DNA of 64,000 nucleotides from Macrothele yani (GCA_039090855.1 CM076999.1:119287072-119351071), one strand, 5' to 3'; positions 17,535 to 28,444 are shown, counted from the first letter of the stretch. Translations and numbers: made by a program. Notes: generated by a model from the letters alone, not told the origin.

Positions 17535-18847
17535 CAGGGTGTCCACAAAGTCTCTTTACAACTTTGCACATTTGTTACGGATACACTGTATGAGATAGAC
17601 AAATGTGGTTGAGCTCATAAGTAAGAGCAAAAACTAAAGTTTTTCCTCCCTCATTACAAAAGCTCAATATGAACACCATTTGTTGCGCGTAGAACATCTA
17701 GCCAGAACTCCAATTCCAACCATGTGCGCTGCAACATGTCCTCAGTAATGGTCGAAATGGTATTGTTGATTCTCGATTTCAGGTCATCGATGTCCTACAC
17801 CTTTGTTCTATACACGATATCCTTTACATATCCCCATACAAAAAAGTCCAGAGGTGTGACGTTGGGGTAACGTGATAGTCATGCAATTGGACCATCACAG
17901 CCAATTCACCTCCCAGGTAATGTTGTATTTATAAAGTCCCGAATCTGTCGTCCCCAATGTGGTGGCGCACCGTTCTGTTGGAATATCGCGCTTGGTTGAA
18001 GGTCCTCCAACTCTAACACAACGTACCCACGCTAAACATCCAGGGAAACATCTGCCGTCACTGTTTTCTCACTGAAGAAAAATGGTCCAAGGAATCGGTT
18101 ATGCATAACACCGCACCACTCATTCACTTTAGGACTGTCTCTCGCAAGTTCCATAAACGCATGAGGATATTCAGACTCCCAAATCCTGTCATTGTGTCTG
18201 TTTAACTGCCCAGAGACATGAAAAGTTGCCTCGTCCGTTAAACAAACATGTGTGAGAAACTCGGGATCTTCACTCAGTCTATCCATCATCGTTACTGCGA
18301 ATTCTTTTCGTCGTTTTCCATCGTTTGCCTCAAGTGCTTGTAACAGTTGCACTTTGTATGCATATAAGCGTAGATGTCTATGTAGCACCATGTGTACCAT
18401 GGATCGGGGCATTTGTAGTTCTCTGGACTTCTTCGGGCTTCGTGAAAATGAATCACGAACACGTTCGATGTCTTCATTCGATGTTCGTGGGCGGCCACTA
18501 CGATCTTCATCCAACACGGACCCAGTCTCCATGAATTTTTGGTGCCATTGGCGGTTACCAGGACGAGATGGCGGGGTTTTCCCATACTTAGTCTGGACAT
18601 TTCGTTGCGTTTGTGTATCAGATTTTGTTTCGATGAAACAAGCGACGCCCTGCGCTCTCTCTTGGGGGGCCACATTTTCATAGAACAGCACCTGCAATGA
18701 CAGTGAGGGACCTATAACAAAGAACGATAATATCAGTTAAAACTTTGATATTTACAGTATGTTATACAACAAATACCATGAACTGACATAGTACAAGGTG
18801 TCCGTAATAAATGTGCAAAGTTGTAAAGTGACTTTGTGGACACTCTG
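17535..18847 (-). mobile_element. mariner-superfamily transposon with long TIRs
   Basis: A 1313-bp element bounded by TA (17533-17534, 18848-18849). Terminal inverted repeats of about 48 bp start CAG(G/A)GTGTCCACAAAGTC and continue through ACAACTTTGCACATTT. It contains one transposase gene on the minus strand. The size and TIR-gene-TIR layout are normal for the superfamily. Confidence 0.92.
17654..18697 (-). pseudogene. mariner-family transposase (DUF4817-type N-terminus), decayed
   Basis: Starting near 18697 the minus strand encodes ECVACFIET-type sequence here reading RAQGVACFIETKSDTQTQRN, then W-HQKFMETGSVLDEDRSGRPRT, the N-terminal module common in arthropod mariner-like transposases. 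The catalytic block LTDEATFHVSG (first Asp) and SPKVNEWCGVMHNRFLGPFFF follow. A stop at 18032 interrupts; beyond it remnants of HWG, PRSPDLTPLDFF-like and the C-terminal region can be followed to a stop at 17654-17656. At least one frameshift or stop lies in the second half and a short deletion in the DNA-binding region, so it is not active. Confidence 0.85.
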
Positions 18848-19059
18848 TATTCCTTTCAAGAAAGGACAAGGAAAGAAAATGATAAATAAGATTTCCTAGG
18901 TATTCACGACTCTCTCCTAGTTTCTTAACGCATTTTCTCTCCATTCAAGAATGCAGTGATTGCCTCTGGCAGTTCTGTAACTATTTCCGAGAAACATGGG
19001 GTACTTAAACTCATCTGGGTGGGGAGGCTCGATGTTGAACGACAAACTACACTGCTGCC

Positions 19060-19392
19060 CACCCAAAATGCTACACCAAGAAGGAAGCATCCGATTGGCC
19101 TGAAATTCGCAGCATGCGTCGCCCGCGGGAGGACATGCAAACGATTAGCATTGCAGGGCATATGCAAATCATGTGCGCCCGGCCATCACCCCCTAATAGC
19201 TACAGGCCCGCGCACCGAACACCGGAAACTGCATGACGTAGGGGAGAGTAGGCTGATGTCAGTGGTGGGTGGTCGAGCATGCGTGTGCTGCTCACTCTGT
19301 GTAAACCTAACTGTTGAATTGCGTGGTCGTCGTCAAATTTATTTTCATTAAGGAATATTTTTAGGAAAAACAGCACCAGAAGTAAATTCAAT
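19060..19392 (+). promoter_or_regulatory. Promoter-like GC-rich region upstream of THAP exon 1
   Basis: GC content rises sharply above the surroundings. It contains an inverted CCAAT box (ATTGG, 19094-19098), an octamer ATGCAAAT (19162-19169) with a half copy ATGCAAA at 19135-19141, and several CpG-rich tracts. No TATA box is obvious. Position just before an ATG that opens a THAP domain suggests a Pol II promoter. Confidence 0.45.
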
Positions 19393-19545
19393 ATGCCTTT
19401 TAAGTGCTGTGTACCGCACTGCCGTGGTAATTATGATGATGGACCACGCGTAAGCGTCTTCAAATACCCTACTAATGGGGAGGTTCACACCAAATGGATT
19501 ACAGCAATTAAGCGAGAACATTTTCAAGTCACGAAGAACTCTAGG
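19393..19545 (+). pseudogene. P-like transposase gene, exon 1 (THAP zinc finger, first half)
   Basis: MPFKCCVPHCRGNYDDGPRV starts a THAP domain: the C-x4-C pair, then VFKYP and the WITAIKRE tryptophan block. The remaining zinc ligands (C-x2-H) are at the start of exon 2 at 28445. The exon would end AGG at 19545 in phase 0, but the next bases are ATAAGT where GTAAGT is expected, so the donor appears mutated at its first base. Joining elsewhere breaks the frame. THAP domains bind DNA in P-element transposases and in many animal nuclear proteins. Confidence 0.65.
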
Positions 19546-20869
19546 ATAAGTGGAAACATTTTTTTAACCTTATTTAAACTACTTGTAAAATAAATATTTT
19601 GAACAAGAAAATTTAAATTTGGTTAATTTTATAATCAATGCATCTCACAGCGGGAAGTCAGAGCACTGAAAAGATTTTTGAAAAATGAAATTTATGTTTG
19701 TAATGGAAATAATAGATTACTTGTGTTGTTATAGTAACCCATAACATGTTTTTCCAATGTATCAAATAAATTCAAAGTAAAATATGTTTATTTAGGAAGG
19801 AATTTTAAACTTTATTATGGACACAGAATAATAAGGGTTGCATGTTTTTGATCCCAAGAGTAATATGTTGATACATTCGTACATAGTTATTTAGGTGTCT
19901 AAGGCAGTGCCAGACTAAACTTTTTTGGGATCCCTATTTCTGGGCACAAGTGCTTGTAAAATAACTATGTCGTATACCCTATATGAAATATATGTATGTC
20001 ATGTACACATCTAACATGCCTATGTCCTTTATATAAATGTTAAGGCCTTGTTGCCATGTAAAATACATCTTTTGTGTTTGCAGACATGGAGAGTTGCATT
20101 GAATTATCATTTTTAATATTTTTTACTAAAGGAACACAAACAATGAATCAAGTATAGACAGCAAAAATTACATATGAATGCACAAAAACAGAAGTTCACA
20201 CATAGTTCAGGAGTAAGTTTGCCTTTAAAATGTCTGTTTAAAGATTTTGAAGCATTTTTCTGCAAACCAACACATTGAAGAACTTCATGTGAGCAGTGTG
20301 TATGCTCTATCTGTGGTAGGATAGGAATTTATCAGAACCATTCAATTTCTTAAAAATTAGGTGAAATATATTGGTACACAGGTATTGGTTCAGTATTACT
20401 TGCTTAACTGCCAAAGTTTCCTGTAAAATTATAAAAAAATGAGAGAAATATTACCCAACTTATAACTCGAGACATATCAGGTAAACTACCAATGCTGTTA
20501 ATAGCAGTAGCAATATCTGTTTGTTTTATTTATAAAATGAGTACCCCAAAAAGTGTCTTTCAGTGTACATAAAATTTTGTAAAAAGTTTTGCAAACATGT
20601 CAGTCACTGATGTTAGGCATTCATTACATTAGAACTGCTAAGTGAGCAAAGAAAACTCCCTCAAAAATCTCTTCAAGTGTACTCTGTGTAGGAAATAAAC
20701 ATTGCTAGTATACCCCAAAAATGCCCCAAAATCTCTCCAAGTGTCAACATATCTTACAAAAATTTTATTCTAAAGAAATGCAAACATTGGATCAAGTATA
20801 GACAACAAAAATTAGAAATGAATGCACAAAAACAAAAGTTCACACATAGTTCAGGAGTTAAAGTTTGTC
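19546..20869. other. Intron DNA with a direct repeat of about 110 bp
   Basis: AT-rich and noncoding. The segment around 20130-20250 recurs at 20765-20885 in the same orientation (AATGAATGCACAAAAACA... is nearly identical to AATGCACAAAAACAAAAGTT; TTCACACATAGTTCAGGAGT is exact). The second copy directly follows the hAT fossil's stop region, so both may be 3' ends of hAT copies. Confidence 0.55.
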
Positions 20870-21130
20870 TTTAAACTGTCTTCTTTCTTGCTTTAAGGTT
20901 TGCAAAGGAGTGTGCATCGTTGAACGATAACTGCTTAACAAAATCTTGGTCTAATGACATGATAGCAAGACCATTAAGTCTTTATTGAAGCATTGTCGAT
21001 TGCAAGTTATATTTTACCAAGGCCATTTTCGAAAAAGAATACTCTGCTTGTCAGTTGGTTATTGTTATTATCAAATATAGTTTTAATACATTGAATACAT
21101 TTGGGAAAACATCAATCAAATTGTAATATA

Positions 21131-21411
21131 CACTGTATTGACAAGTCACCAGACACCTTGAAGGGAAACACAACATAGCATTTATTGACATACATAGACA
21201 AACCACTAATATAACCCCCAACAATCTTTCCTTTCTCAAAGTCAGTTCTCTCTGTCGTGACATTTTCACTCAACCTCACAGTGCAATGTGATCGCGGTCA
21301 GCTGCAGGCTTGTTTTTATGGCGTTTGCAGCTGTACCGCACATCTTAACAATGCAGCGGTTATGTTCATTTGCTTTTGAAGGGGTGTCCTATGACTTTTG
21401 TCAATATAGTG
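21131..21411 (-). mobile_element. 281-bp deletion derivative of a Tc1-like transposon
   Basis: TIRs CACTGTATTGACAAGTCACC (left) and, inward from the right, CACTATATTGACAAAAGTCA lie between TA dinucleotides (21129-21130, 21412-21413). Inside, the minus strand still encodes the transposase start (MSRQRELT, then after a one-base shift DFEKGKIVGGYISGLS), with the rest deleted. It is inserted in the hAT fossil. Confidence 0.8.
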
Positions 21412-21430
21412 TATATATGTATTTTACTTC

Positions 21431-23400
21431 TTGTATATAAGTTAACAGAAAAATAACCAAAGCTCTTATGGAAACAGCAACAAAATTAGCTGGGTCTAAG
21501 AACAAGTTGCATGTGAACAAATTATCAGGAAAAACCAAAATGTTGATGCAAAAAGAAGAGAGATGAGGACAAATAAAGAAGATGTGACTTCCAAAGTGGA
21601 ATATATAGAGCTATGCAAGACAGTAAGAAAAAGTATCACTGAAGACGTAAGGAAATTCAACTGTGAACTAGTGAGGAAAGCAATTGAAAACAACCAAAGC
21701 CTAAAGATAGCAAAGGGACATCTCAGTAAGGGAAGAAAACAGATTATGGCACTGAGAAAAGAAGATGGTTCTGTAACAAGAAATAGAGGCGAAATCTTGA
21801 CAAGAGTGAAAGATTTCTACTCCAAATTATATGAAAGGGATGATATATGCACTCCAGACATCATGAAAGATACCAGTACCAGAGTTCCTCCAGTCCTTCC
21901 AGCAGAAGTTGCACATGCAATCAAGAACATGAAGCGAGGAAAAGCTCCAGGAGAAGATGGAATTACTGTAGACATCATACAAGAAGCAAGTGGAGAAATC
22001 GAAACAGTACTCGCCCAAATTTTCACTCGATGCCTTAATGAAGGAAAGATTCCTGAGGATTGGAACACCGCTACAATGATCCTGCTACATAAGAAAGGTG
22101 ACATTGAGGATCTCGGAAACTACAGACCTATCAGCCTCCTATCAGTAGTTTATAAAATCTTCACTAAAGTTCTTTCACACCGCTTGAAGGTAGCACTAGA
22201 CATGGCTCAACCGAGAGAACAAGCTGGATTCAGGAGTGGCTACAGCACAATAGATCATATCCACGTGCTGAGAGAACTAATTGAAAGAGCGAGGGAATAT
22301 GAACTTCCATTGTGCATGGCTTTTATCGATTATGAAAAAGCCTTTGATTCGGTGAAACCGTCAGCAGTTACAATGGCTCTGAAAACCTGCGGTATTGAAG
22401 ATGCATACATTAATATTATTAATAACATCTATGAAAATGCAAGTGCAAAGATTAGGCTGTTTGAAAATACAACACACGTAAAAATTGGAAAGGGAGTGAG
22501 ACAAGGTGACACCATATCTCCGAAGCTCTTTAATGCCACATTGGAGGGTGTTTTTCAGTCGCTGAGCTGGGAAAACAAGGGGATAAAGATTAATGGAGAT
22601 TATCTAACCCACCTTCGTTTTGCTGATGACGTAGTCATTTTTGCAACTACCCCATCAGAGCTGCAGAGTATGATCCAGGAACTTGCTGACAAGAGTAAAG
22701 AAGTGGGATTAAAAATGAACTTTCAGAAGACAAAAGTGATGTTCAATGCTTTTACAAGAAATGAAGATTTATCGATTGATGGAGAAAAGCTGGAGATAAC
22801 AGACACATACGTTTATCTTGGACAACAGATATCAAGTGAGGGTCACATTGATGAAGAAATTAATCGGCGTACAAAACTTGCCTGGAGAGCTTTTGGAAGA
22901 AACAGCATAATTTTCAAGAGCAATATGCCATTATGTCTTAAAAGAAAAGTGTTTGATCAATGCATCCTTCCAGTGCTTACGTATGGTGCAGAGACGTGGA
23001 CCTTAACTAAAAGAGACATACAAAGGCTGCAGACAACTCAAAGAAGCATGGAGAGGTGCATGCTTGGTGTAACCAGGAGAGATAAGAAGAGGAACTCGTG
23101 GATCCGAAAAATGACAAGAGTGGAAGACATCATGATCAGAGTTAAATCCCTGAAATGGCAATGGGCTGGACATACTGCCAGAAGGACAGATCATCGATGG
23201 ACAGCCGAAATTTTAGATTGGATTCCAAGGGACAGGAAAAGACCCAGAAGAAGACCACATGGGAGATGGGTGGATGAAATTCGAAAGTATGCAGGGGTGA
23301 CATGGAGGAGACTGGCACAAGACAGACCGTTGTGGAGGAAACTTGGGGAGACCTTCGTCCAGCAGTGGATTGATAATGGTTGACAATGATGATGATGATG
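21431..23400 (+). mobile_element. RTE/BovB-type LINE, 5'-truncated
   Basis: Flanked by a perfect 18-bp target duplication ATATATGTATTTTACTTC (21413-21430 and 23401-23418). LINE homology begins at GTTAACAGAAAAATAACC (21441) and ends with the short tandem (GAT)n tail typical of RTE elements. It lacks the endonuclease part. The ten bases 21431-21440 are not from the LINE and may be filler made during truncated insertion. The target is the right edge of the Tc1 derivative. Confidence 0.93.
21563..23383 (+). CDS. RTE reverse transcriptase, truncated copy (606 aa open)
   Basis: The open frame covers the RT domain: KRGKAPGEDGI, MILLHKKGD, NYRPISLLSVVYKIF, AFIDYEKAFDSV (catalytic Asp), GVRQGDTISPKLFN, LRFADDVVIF (catalytic DD) and KTKVMFN. 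The thumb and the W-rich C-terminus (KSLKWQWAGHTARR, GRWVDEIRKYAG) follow, ending at a stop at 23381-23383. The internal Met at 21563 is not the native start, because the N-terminal endonuclease was never copied. It is probably not expressed. It is about 95% or more identical by eye to the full-length copy on the other strand. Confidence 0.92.
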   Translation: MRTNKEDVTSKVEYIELCKTVRKSITEDVRKFNCELVRKAIENNQSLKIAKGHLSKGRKQIMALRKEDGSVTRNRGEILTRVKDFYSKLYERDDICTPDIMKDTSTRVPPVLPAEVAHAIKNMKRGKAPGEDGITVDIIQEASGEIETVLAQIFTRCLNEGKIPEDWNTATMILLHKKGDIEDLGNYRPISLLSVVYKIFTKVLSHRLKVALDMAQPREQAGFRSGYSTIDHIHVLRELIERAREYELPLCMAFIDYEKAFDSVKPSAVTMALKTCGIEDAYINIINNIYENASAKIRLFENTTHVKIGKGVRQGDTISPKLFNATLEGVFQSLSWENKGIKINGDYLTHLRFADDVVIFATTPSELQSMIQELADKSKEVGLKMNFQKTKVMFNAFTRNEDLSIDGEKLEITDTYVYLGQQISSEGHIDEEINRRTKLAWRAFGRNSIIFKSNMPLCLKRKVFDQCILPVLTYGAETWTLTKRDIQRLQTTQRSMERCMLGVTRRDKKRNSWIRKMTRVEDIMIRVKSLKWQWAGHTARRTDHRWTAEILDWIPRDRKRPRRRPHGRWVDEIRKYAGVTWRRLAQDRPLWRKLGETFVQQWIDNG

Positions 23401-23937
23401 ATATATGTATTTTACTTCCTTTTTCTTTGTGTTTTGTGCAGTGGCTACATTCACACTTTTGATAAAGTCGTAGAACTGTAAAAATTCACCCAAATCCTCA
23501 TTGTACAAATCTAAACAGTTATTTAGAGAAATTTGGTCAATCGCATTAGAAGTTTGGCTGTTAACTAATTGAAATGGAGACTGACAGTTTTTATAAGCTA
23601 ACAGAAGTTTGTTAAGTTTGCTATGCAACTGATCAATAATCACATTGTGTCTACTTCAAATTTTTCCATTCGTGAAAATAGTGTCATTATGGTTATTGCC
23701 ATCTGCATATTTTTTATTGATCATGATTCGACAAAACTTCCCAGAGATTTTTCACTTAATGTTTTAACTATTTCGTCGTAGTTTTTAAAATTATATCTTT
23801 TATTGGCAATGAAATGCAATGTTAGAATTAGAAGTAAATCTTCTACAGGCTTAGCGAGCTGACCACTCGAATTTTCAAATCAGTGGTCTGCCAAAATGCC
23901 CACTGGTCTGTGCAAATATATATATATATATATATAT

Positions 23938-26900
23938 ATCATCATCATCATCATCATCATTGTCAACCATTATCAATCCACTGCTGGACGAAGGTCTCCC
24001 CAAGTTTCCTCCACAACGGTCTGTCTTGTGCCAGTCTCCTCCATGTCACTCCTGCATACTTTCGAATTTCATCCACCCATCTTCCATGTGGTCTTCTTCT
24101 GGGTCTTTTCCTGTCCCTTGGAATCCAATCTAAAATTTCGGCTGTCCATCGATGGTCTGTTCTTCTGGCAGTATGTCCAGCCCATTGCCATTTCAGGGAT
24201 TTAACTCTGATCATGATGTCTTCCACTCTTGTCATTTTTCGGATCCACGTGTTCCTCTTCTTATCTCTCCTGGTCACACCAAGCATGCACCTCTCCATGC
24301 TGCTTTGAGTTGTCTGCAGCCTTTGTATGTCTCTTTTAGCTAAGGTCCACGTCTCTGCACCATACGTAAGCACTGGAAGGATGCATTGATCAAACACTTT
24401 TCTTTTAAGACATAATGGCATATTGCTCTTGAAAATTATGCTGTTTCTTCCAAAAGCTCTCCAGGCAAGTTTTGTACGCCGATTAATTTCTTCACCAATG
24501 TGACCTTCACTTGACATCTGCTGTCCAAGATAAACGTACGTGTCTGTTATCTCCAGCTTTTCTCCATCAATCAATTCATTTCTTGTAAAAGCATTGTACA
24601 TCACTTTTGTCTTCTGAAAGTTCATTTTTAATCCCACTTCTTTACTCTTGTCAGCAAGTTCCTGTATCATACTCTGTAGCTCTGATGGGGTAGTTGCAAA
24701 AATGACTATGTCATCAGCAAAACGAAGGTGGGTTAGATAATCTCCATTAATCTTTATCCCTTTGTTTTCCCAGTTCAGTGATTGAAAGACATTTTCCAAT
24801 GTGGCATTAAAGAGCTTCGGAGATATGGTGTCACCTTGTCTCACTCCTTTTCCAATTTTTATGTGTGTTGTATTTTCAAACAGCCGAATCTTTGCACTTG
24901 CATTTTCATAGATGTTATTAATAATATTAATGTATGCATCTTCAATACCGCAGGATTTCAGAGCCATTGCAACTGCTGATGGTTTCACCGAATCAAAGGC
25001 TTTTTCATAATCGATAAAAGCCATGCACAATGGAAGTTCATATTCCCTCGCTCTTTCAATTAGTTCTCTCAGTACGTGGATATGATCTATTGTGCTGTAG
25101 CCACTCCTGAATCCAGCTTGTTCTCTCGGTTGAGCCATGTCCAGTGTCACCTTAAAGCGGTGTGAAAGAACTTTAGTGAAGATTTTATAAACCACTGATA
25201 GGAGGCTGATAGGTCTGTAGTTTCTGAGATCCTCAATGTCACCTTTTTTATGTAGCAAGATCATTGTAGCGTTGTTCCAATCCTCAGGAATTTTCCCTTC
25301 GTTAAGGCATCGAGTGAAAATTTGGGCGAGTACTGTTTCGATTTCTCCACTTGCTTCTTGTATGATGTCTACAGTAATTCCATCTTCTCCTGGAGCTTTT
25401 CCCCGCTTCATGTTCTTGATTGCATGTGCAACTTCTGCTGGAAGGACTGGAAGAACTCTGGTACCTTTCATGATGTCTGGAGTACATGTATCATCCCTTT
25501 CATATAGTTTGGAGTAGAAATCTTTCACTCTTGTCAAAATTTCGCCTCTATTTCTTGTTACAGAACCATCTTCTTTTCTCAGTGCCATAATCTGTTTTCT
25601 TCCCTTACTGAGATGTCCCTTTGCTATCTTTAGGCTTTGGTTGTTTTCAATTGCTTTCCTTACTAGTTCACAGTTGAATTTCCTTACGTCTTCGGTGATA
25701 CTTTTTCGTACTGTCTTGCATAGCTCTATATATTCCACTTTGGAAGTCACATCTTCTTTAGTTGTCCTCATCTCTCTTCTTTTTTGCATCAACATTTTGG
25801 TTTTTCCTGATAATTTGTTCACATGCAATTTGTTCTTAGACCCAGCTAATTTTGTTGCTGTTTCCATAAGAGCTATGGTTACTTTTCTGTTAACTTCAGA
25901 AATATCCACTTCTTCCGATGTTAGGCCTTCTAAAGCAGAGAATCTGTTCTTCAGTTCCAATTTGAAGGTATTATGGTGTTTTTTAAGGTTGGTTATGTCA
26001 ATACATTTTGTTTGTCTTATGAGCTTGCTACGTTCGAGTTTAGTGTTGAGGTGCATCTTACATCTCACCAATCTATGGTCACTGCCTGTGTTGAACTTGT
26101 TTAGCACACTGCAGTCTTCTATGACGAATTTTTTGTTACACATAATAAAATCAATTTCACTTGTCATCCCATTTGGATGTCTCCATGTCCATTTCCTGTG
26201 TGGCTTTTTCTTGAAAAAGGAGTTCAAGATGAAAAACCCTTCTGCCTCTGCAAACTCTACGAGAGTATTTCCACGCTGGTTTCTGTTGCCGTGACCGAAT
26301 TTACCTACTGAAGTTTCATTCTGTTGCCGTTGCCCTATTTTTGCATTGAAATCTCCCATAATTATCTTCAAGTGCTGCTTACCTTTATTATTTAGATCAC
26401 GAATTTCCTCATAAAATTCTTCAATTTCTTCTTCAGGATGACTTGTGGTGGGTGCATAAGTTTGAATAATCTGAGCCTGGTATCTTCTTGAGAGTTGGAT
26501 AACGAGTCGTGCAGCTCTGTCAGAGGAACTTTCAACTTCTACAACTTTATCCTTCAGTTTCTTGTTTATTATAAATCCAACACCACTAGTTCTGCCAGTA
26601 TCTGTCCCACGATAGAAGAGATGTCCACTTTTCAGTTCAATGAGATCTTCTCCTTTTCTCCTTACCTCACTTAGCCCGACGATGTCCCACTTGATCCTTT
26701 GTAGTTCCTCTTCCAATTCAAGAAGCCTTGAATCAGAAGATAGGGAGCGTCCGTTGTACGTAGCCAAGGTCAGCATCAGATGGCAGCCTAGTCCGGTCCT
26801 CCGGGGATTCTTAGCACCCTCTGCCTTCATGTCGCACTGGCCGCTGCCTTGGCCAGGTACATTCCAGCTGCCGGAGACTGAGGGCCAAGATTTAAGTTGT

Positions 26901-27350
26901 GGAGTCATTTTGGAGGGGTTTGGCCATAACTCACCACGCTGGCCAAGCGGGTTGGTGAGTGTGGGATAGCATTTCCTCTAATCCCGATGGTATAGTTATA
27001 CCGCTATTGGCGGTCGTCAGAGCCCCTTTAGTGGGAACAGGATGTACCACGAGAAGGCGGGGTTGACATTTGTCAAGGAGAGGCTGTGATGTTACGCATC
27101 ACCTGACCTTACATCCCTGTTATTAATAATAATGTTATTAATAATATTAATGTATGCATCTTCAATACCGCAGGATTTCAGAGCCATTGCAACTGCTGAT
27201 GGTTTCACCGAATCAAAGGCGTTTTCATAATCGATAAAAGCCATGCACAATGGAAGCTCATATTCCCTCGCTCTTTCAATTAGTTCTCTCAGTACGTGGA
27301 TATGATCTATTGTGCTGTAGCCACTCCTGAATCCAGCTTGTTCTCTCGGT
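23938..27350 (-). mobile_element. Full-length RTE/BovB-type LINE with an extra internal fragment at its 5' end
   Basis: Minus-oriented. The 3' tail is (GAT)n at 23938-23960, one large ORF follows, and the 5' untranslated region reaches about 27120. Beyond it, 27132-27350 repeats 24912-25130 (both 219 bases, only a few differences) in the same orientation. Both outer edges then run into (TA)n flanked by TGCAAATATATA-type sequence. The fragment therefore belongs to the same insertion, best explained by the reverse transcriptase jumping to a second RTE RNA. Confidence 0.85.
23963..26908 (-). CDS. RTE endonuclease-reverse transcriptase, intact 981 aa
   Basis: A single uninterrupted ORF. The apurinic-type endonuclease occupies roughly residues 45-280 (LATYNGRSL, WDIVGLSEVR, QIIQTYAPT, IMGDFNAKIG, SDHRLVRC). 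The reverse transcriptase occupies roughly residues 480-780 (NYRPISLLSVVYKIF, FIDYEKAFDSV, LRFADDIVIF), followed by the basic C-terminal region. Length and domain order fit RTE elements, which usually have one ORF near 1000 aa. The start at 26908 (MTPQLKSW) is the first Met. With ORF, 5' region and tail present, this copy is the one element in the window that might still be active. Nuclease and polymerase would act together in target-primed insertion. Confidence 0.95.
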   Translation of the reverse strand: MTPQLKSWPSVSGSWNVPGQGSGQCDMKAEGAKNPRRTGLGCHLMLTLATYNGRSLSSDSRLLELEEELQRIKWDIVGLSEVRRKGEDLIELKSGHLFYRGTDTGRTSGVGFIINKKLKDKVVEVESSSDRAARLVIQLSRRYQAQIIQTYAPTTSHPEEEIEEFYEEIRDLNNKGKQHLKIIMGDFNAKIGQRQQNETSVGKFGHGNRNQRGNTLVEFAEAEGFFILNSFFKKKPHRKWTWRHPNGMTSEIDFIMCNKKFVIEDCSVLNKFNTGSDHRLVRCKMHLNTKLERSKLIRQTKCIDITNLKKHHNTFKLELKNRFSALEGLTSEEVDISEVNRKVTIALMETATKLAGSKNKLHVNKLSGKTKMLMQKRREMRTTKEDVTSKVEYIELCKTVRKSITEDVRKFNCELVRKAIENNQSLKIAKGHLSKGRKQIMALRKEDGSVTRNRGEILTRVKDFYSKLYERDDTCTPDIMKGTRVLPVLPAEVAHAIKNMKRGKAPGEDGITVDIIQEASGEIETVLAQIFTRCLNEGKIPEDWNNATMILLHKKGDIEDLRNYRPISLLSVVYKIFTKVLSHRFKVTLDMAQPREQAGFRSGYSTIDHIHVLRELIERAREYELPLCMAFIDYEKAFDSVKPSAVAMALKSCGIEDAYINIINNIYENASAKIRLFENTTHIKIGKGVRQGDTISPKLFNATLENVFQSLNWENKGIKINGDYLTHLRFADDIVIFATTPSELQSMIQELADKSKEVGLKMNFQKTKVMYNAFTRNELIDGEKLEITDTYVYLGQQMSSEGHIGEEINRRTKLAWRAFGRNSIIFKSNMPLCLKRKVFDQCILPVLTYGAETWTLAKRDIQRLQTTQSSMERCMLGVTRRDKKRNTWIRKMTRVEDIMIRVKSLKWQWAGHTARRTDHRWTAEILDWIPRDRKRPRRRPHGRWVDEIRKYAGVTWRRLAQDRPLWRKLGETFVQQWIDNG

Positions 27351-28444
27351 ATATATATATATGTATATATATTTGCAGTATATGTAGAAAATAATGTATC
27401 ATTTTCATTGTAGTAGTATATAGCAAATTTAGAATGGAATGCATGTGTGTATGTAATTATGAAAATAGTACTAATAAATAAAACACAAAAACATGCTATG
27501 CAGTAGTAGAAAATAAAAATAAAAACAGCTGACCAGTATGTATCAAAAGTTGGTAGTTCACTCATTTTTACTGGTCCAGGAATGGCACAAATGGTGCTAG
27601 TATCCAGAACGGTACCTTGATTATAAGGGCACTGATCTGAAGCGCTATGCAACATACCGAAAGCCACCTTCATGGAATTCCTTGCTTCAGTGTGAAAGGC
27701 AATTCCATGTAGAGAAATACAATTTAGCAAAGTCGGAGCATAAATCAGTGGTGAAGCATGACTTTGTAAGTAAGGGAAGCAAATGCAGTTAATATGCGAT
27801 AAATAGATGGCAAAAGTGATATGAATGAAAACTTATAATAATTAAAATCAGCAAGCGACCCATAGTTTATTTGCTACATTGACAATACAGCATCGCAGAA
27901 AGCATCGTAAGACCCCCCCCCAAACGCAACCATGCGCGGTATCACCAAAAAGAAATGTCTGTGTAGAAGTTGAAATGCAAAGATTTATAAAAAAAAATTT
28001 TCAGTGAAAATGTTGAAAGGGAAAGAAACTTGTCTACCCACACAGCAAAAAGAATTGTGGATTGCTTCTATCAGAGCTAAGACGGGCTCGGGCTGTAGAA
28101 TATTTACCCGTTTCGAATTTGTCAAATGAATTTGTCTGATAAATACGTATTTTGAGATTTAAACTCTTTTAAATATCAAAAGACCTATTTATCAGACAAT
28201 TTTGTTTAGATTCAGTGTAATTTAACGAACAGTTTTGGTAATGCACAAATACAATCTCAGTGTGTTGGCATTAAAAAAATTGAAAAAAAGAAAAGTGTGT
28301 ACTGGTTTGTAAATAATTAATGTGATATGGTAATTTTAAATAATAGCTGTTGTTATAATGTTACAAATATAAATGTAATATAACTTTTGTTGTTGTGTTT
28401 TGTTTGAAGAATGTTTTCTAATATTTAGTTACTTTTAATCTTAG
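27351..28444. other. Intron DNA, nothing recognised
   Basis: Begins with a (TA)n microsatellite, then AT-rich DNA. A C10 run lies near 27910. It ends in a good 3' splice site (TACTTTTAATCTTAG) before exon 2. Confidence 0.5.

Larger units (their letters stand above)
20870..23890 (-). pseudogene. hAT transposase fossil, split by a Tc1 derivative and an RTE
   Basis: On the minus strand, 23643-23440 encodes DQLHSKLNKLLLAYKNCQSP and LGEFLQFYDFIKSV. After the inserted elements, 21130-21060 gives IDVFPNVFNVLKLYLIITIT, then EYSFSKMALVKYNLQSTMLQ and RLNGLAIMSLDQDF down to about 20880. The last part is the dimerisation domain typical of hAT transposases and ZMYM1-like derivatives (Ser-Phe-Ser-Lys-Met ... 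Leu ... Ser-Thr-Met). A TAA interrupts it and at least one frameshift precedes it. The N-terminal part, if present, lies beyond 23890, where no match was seen. Confidence 0.75.
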
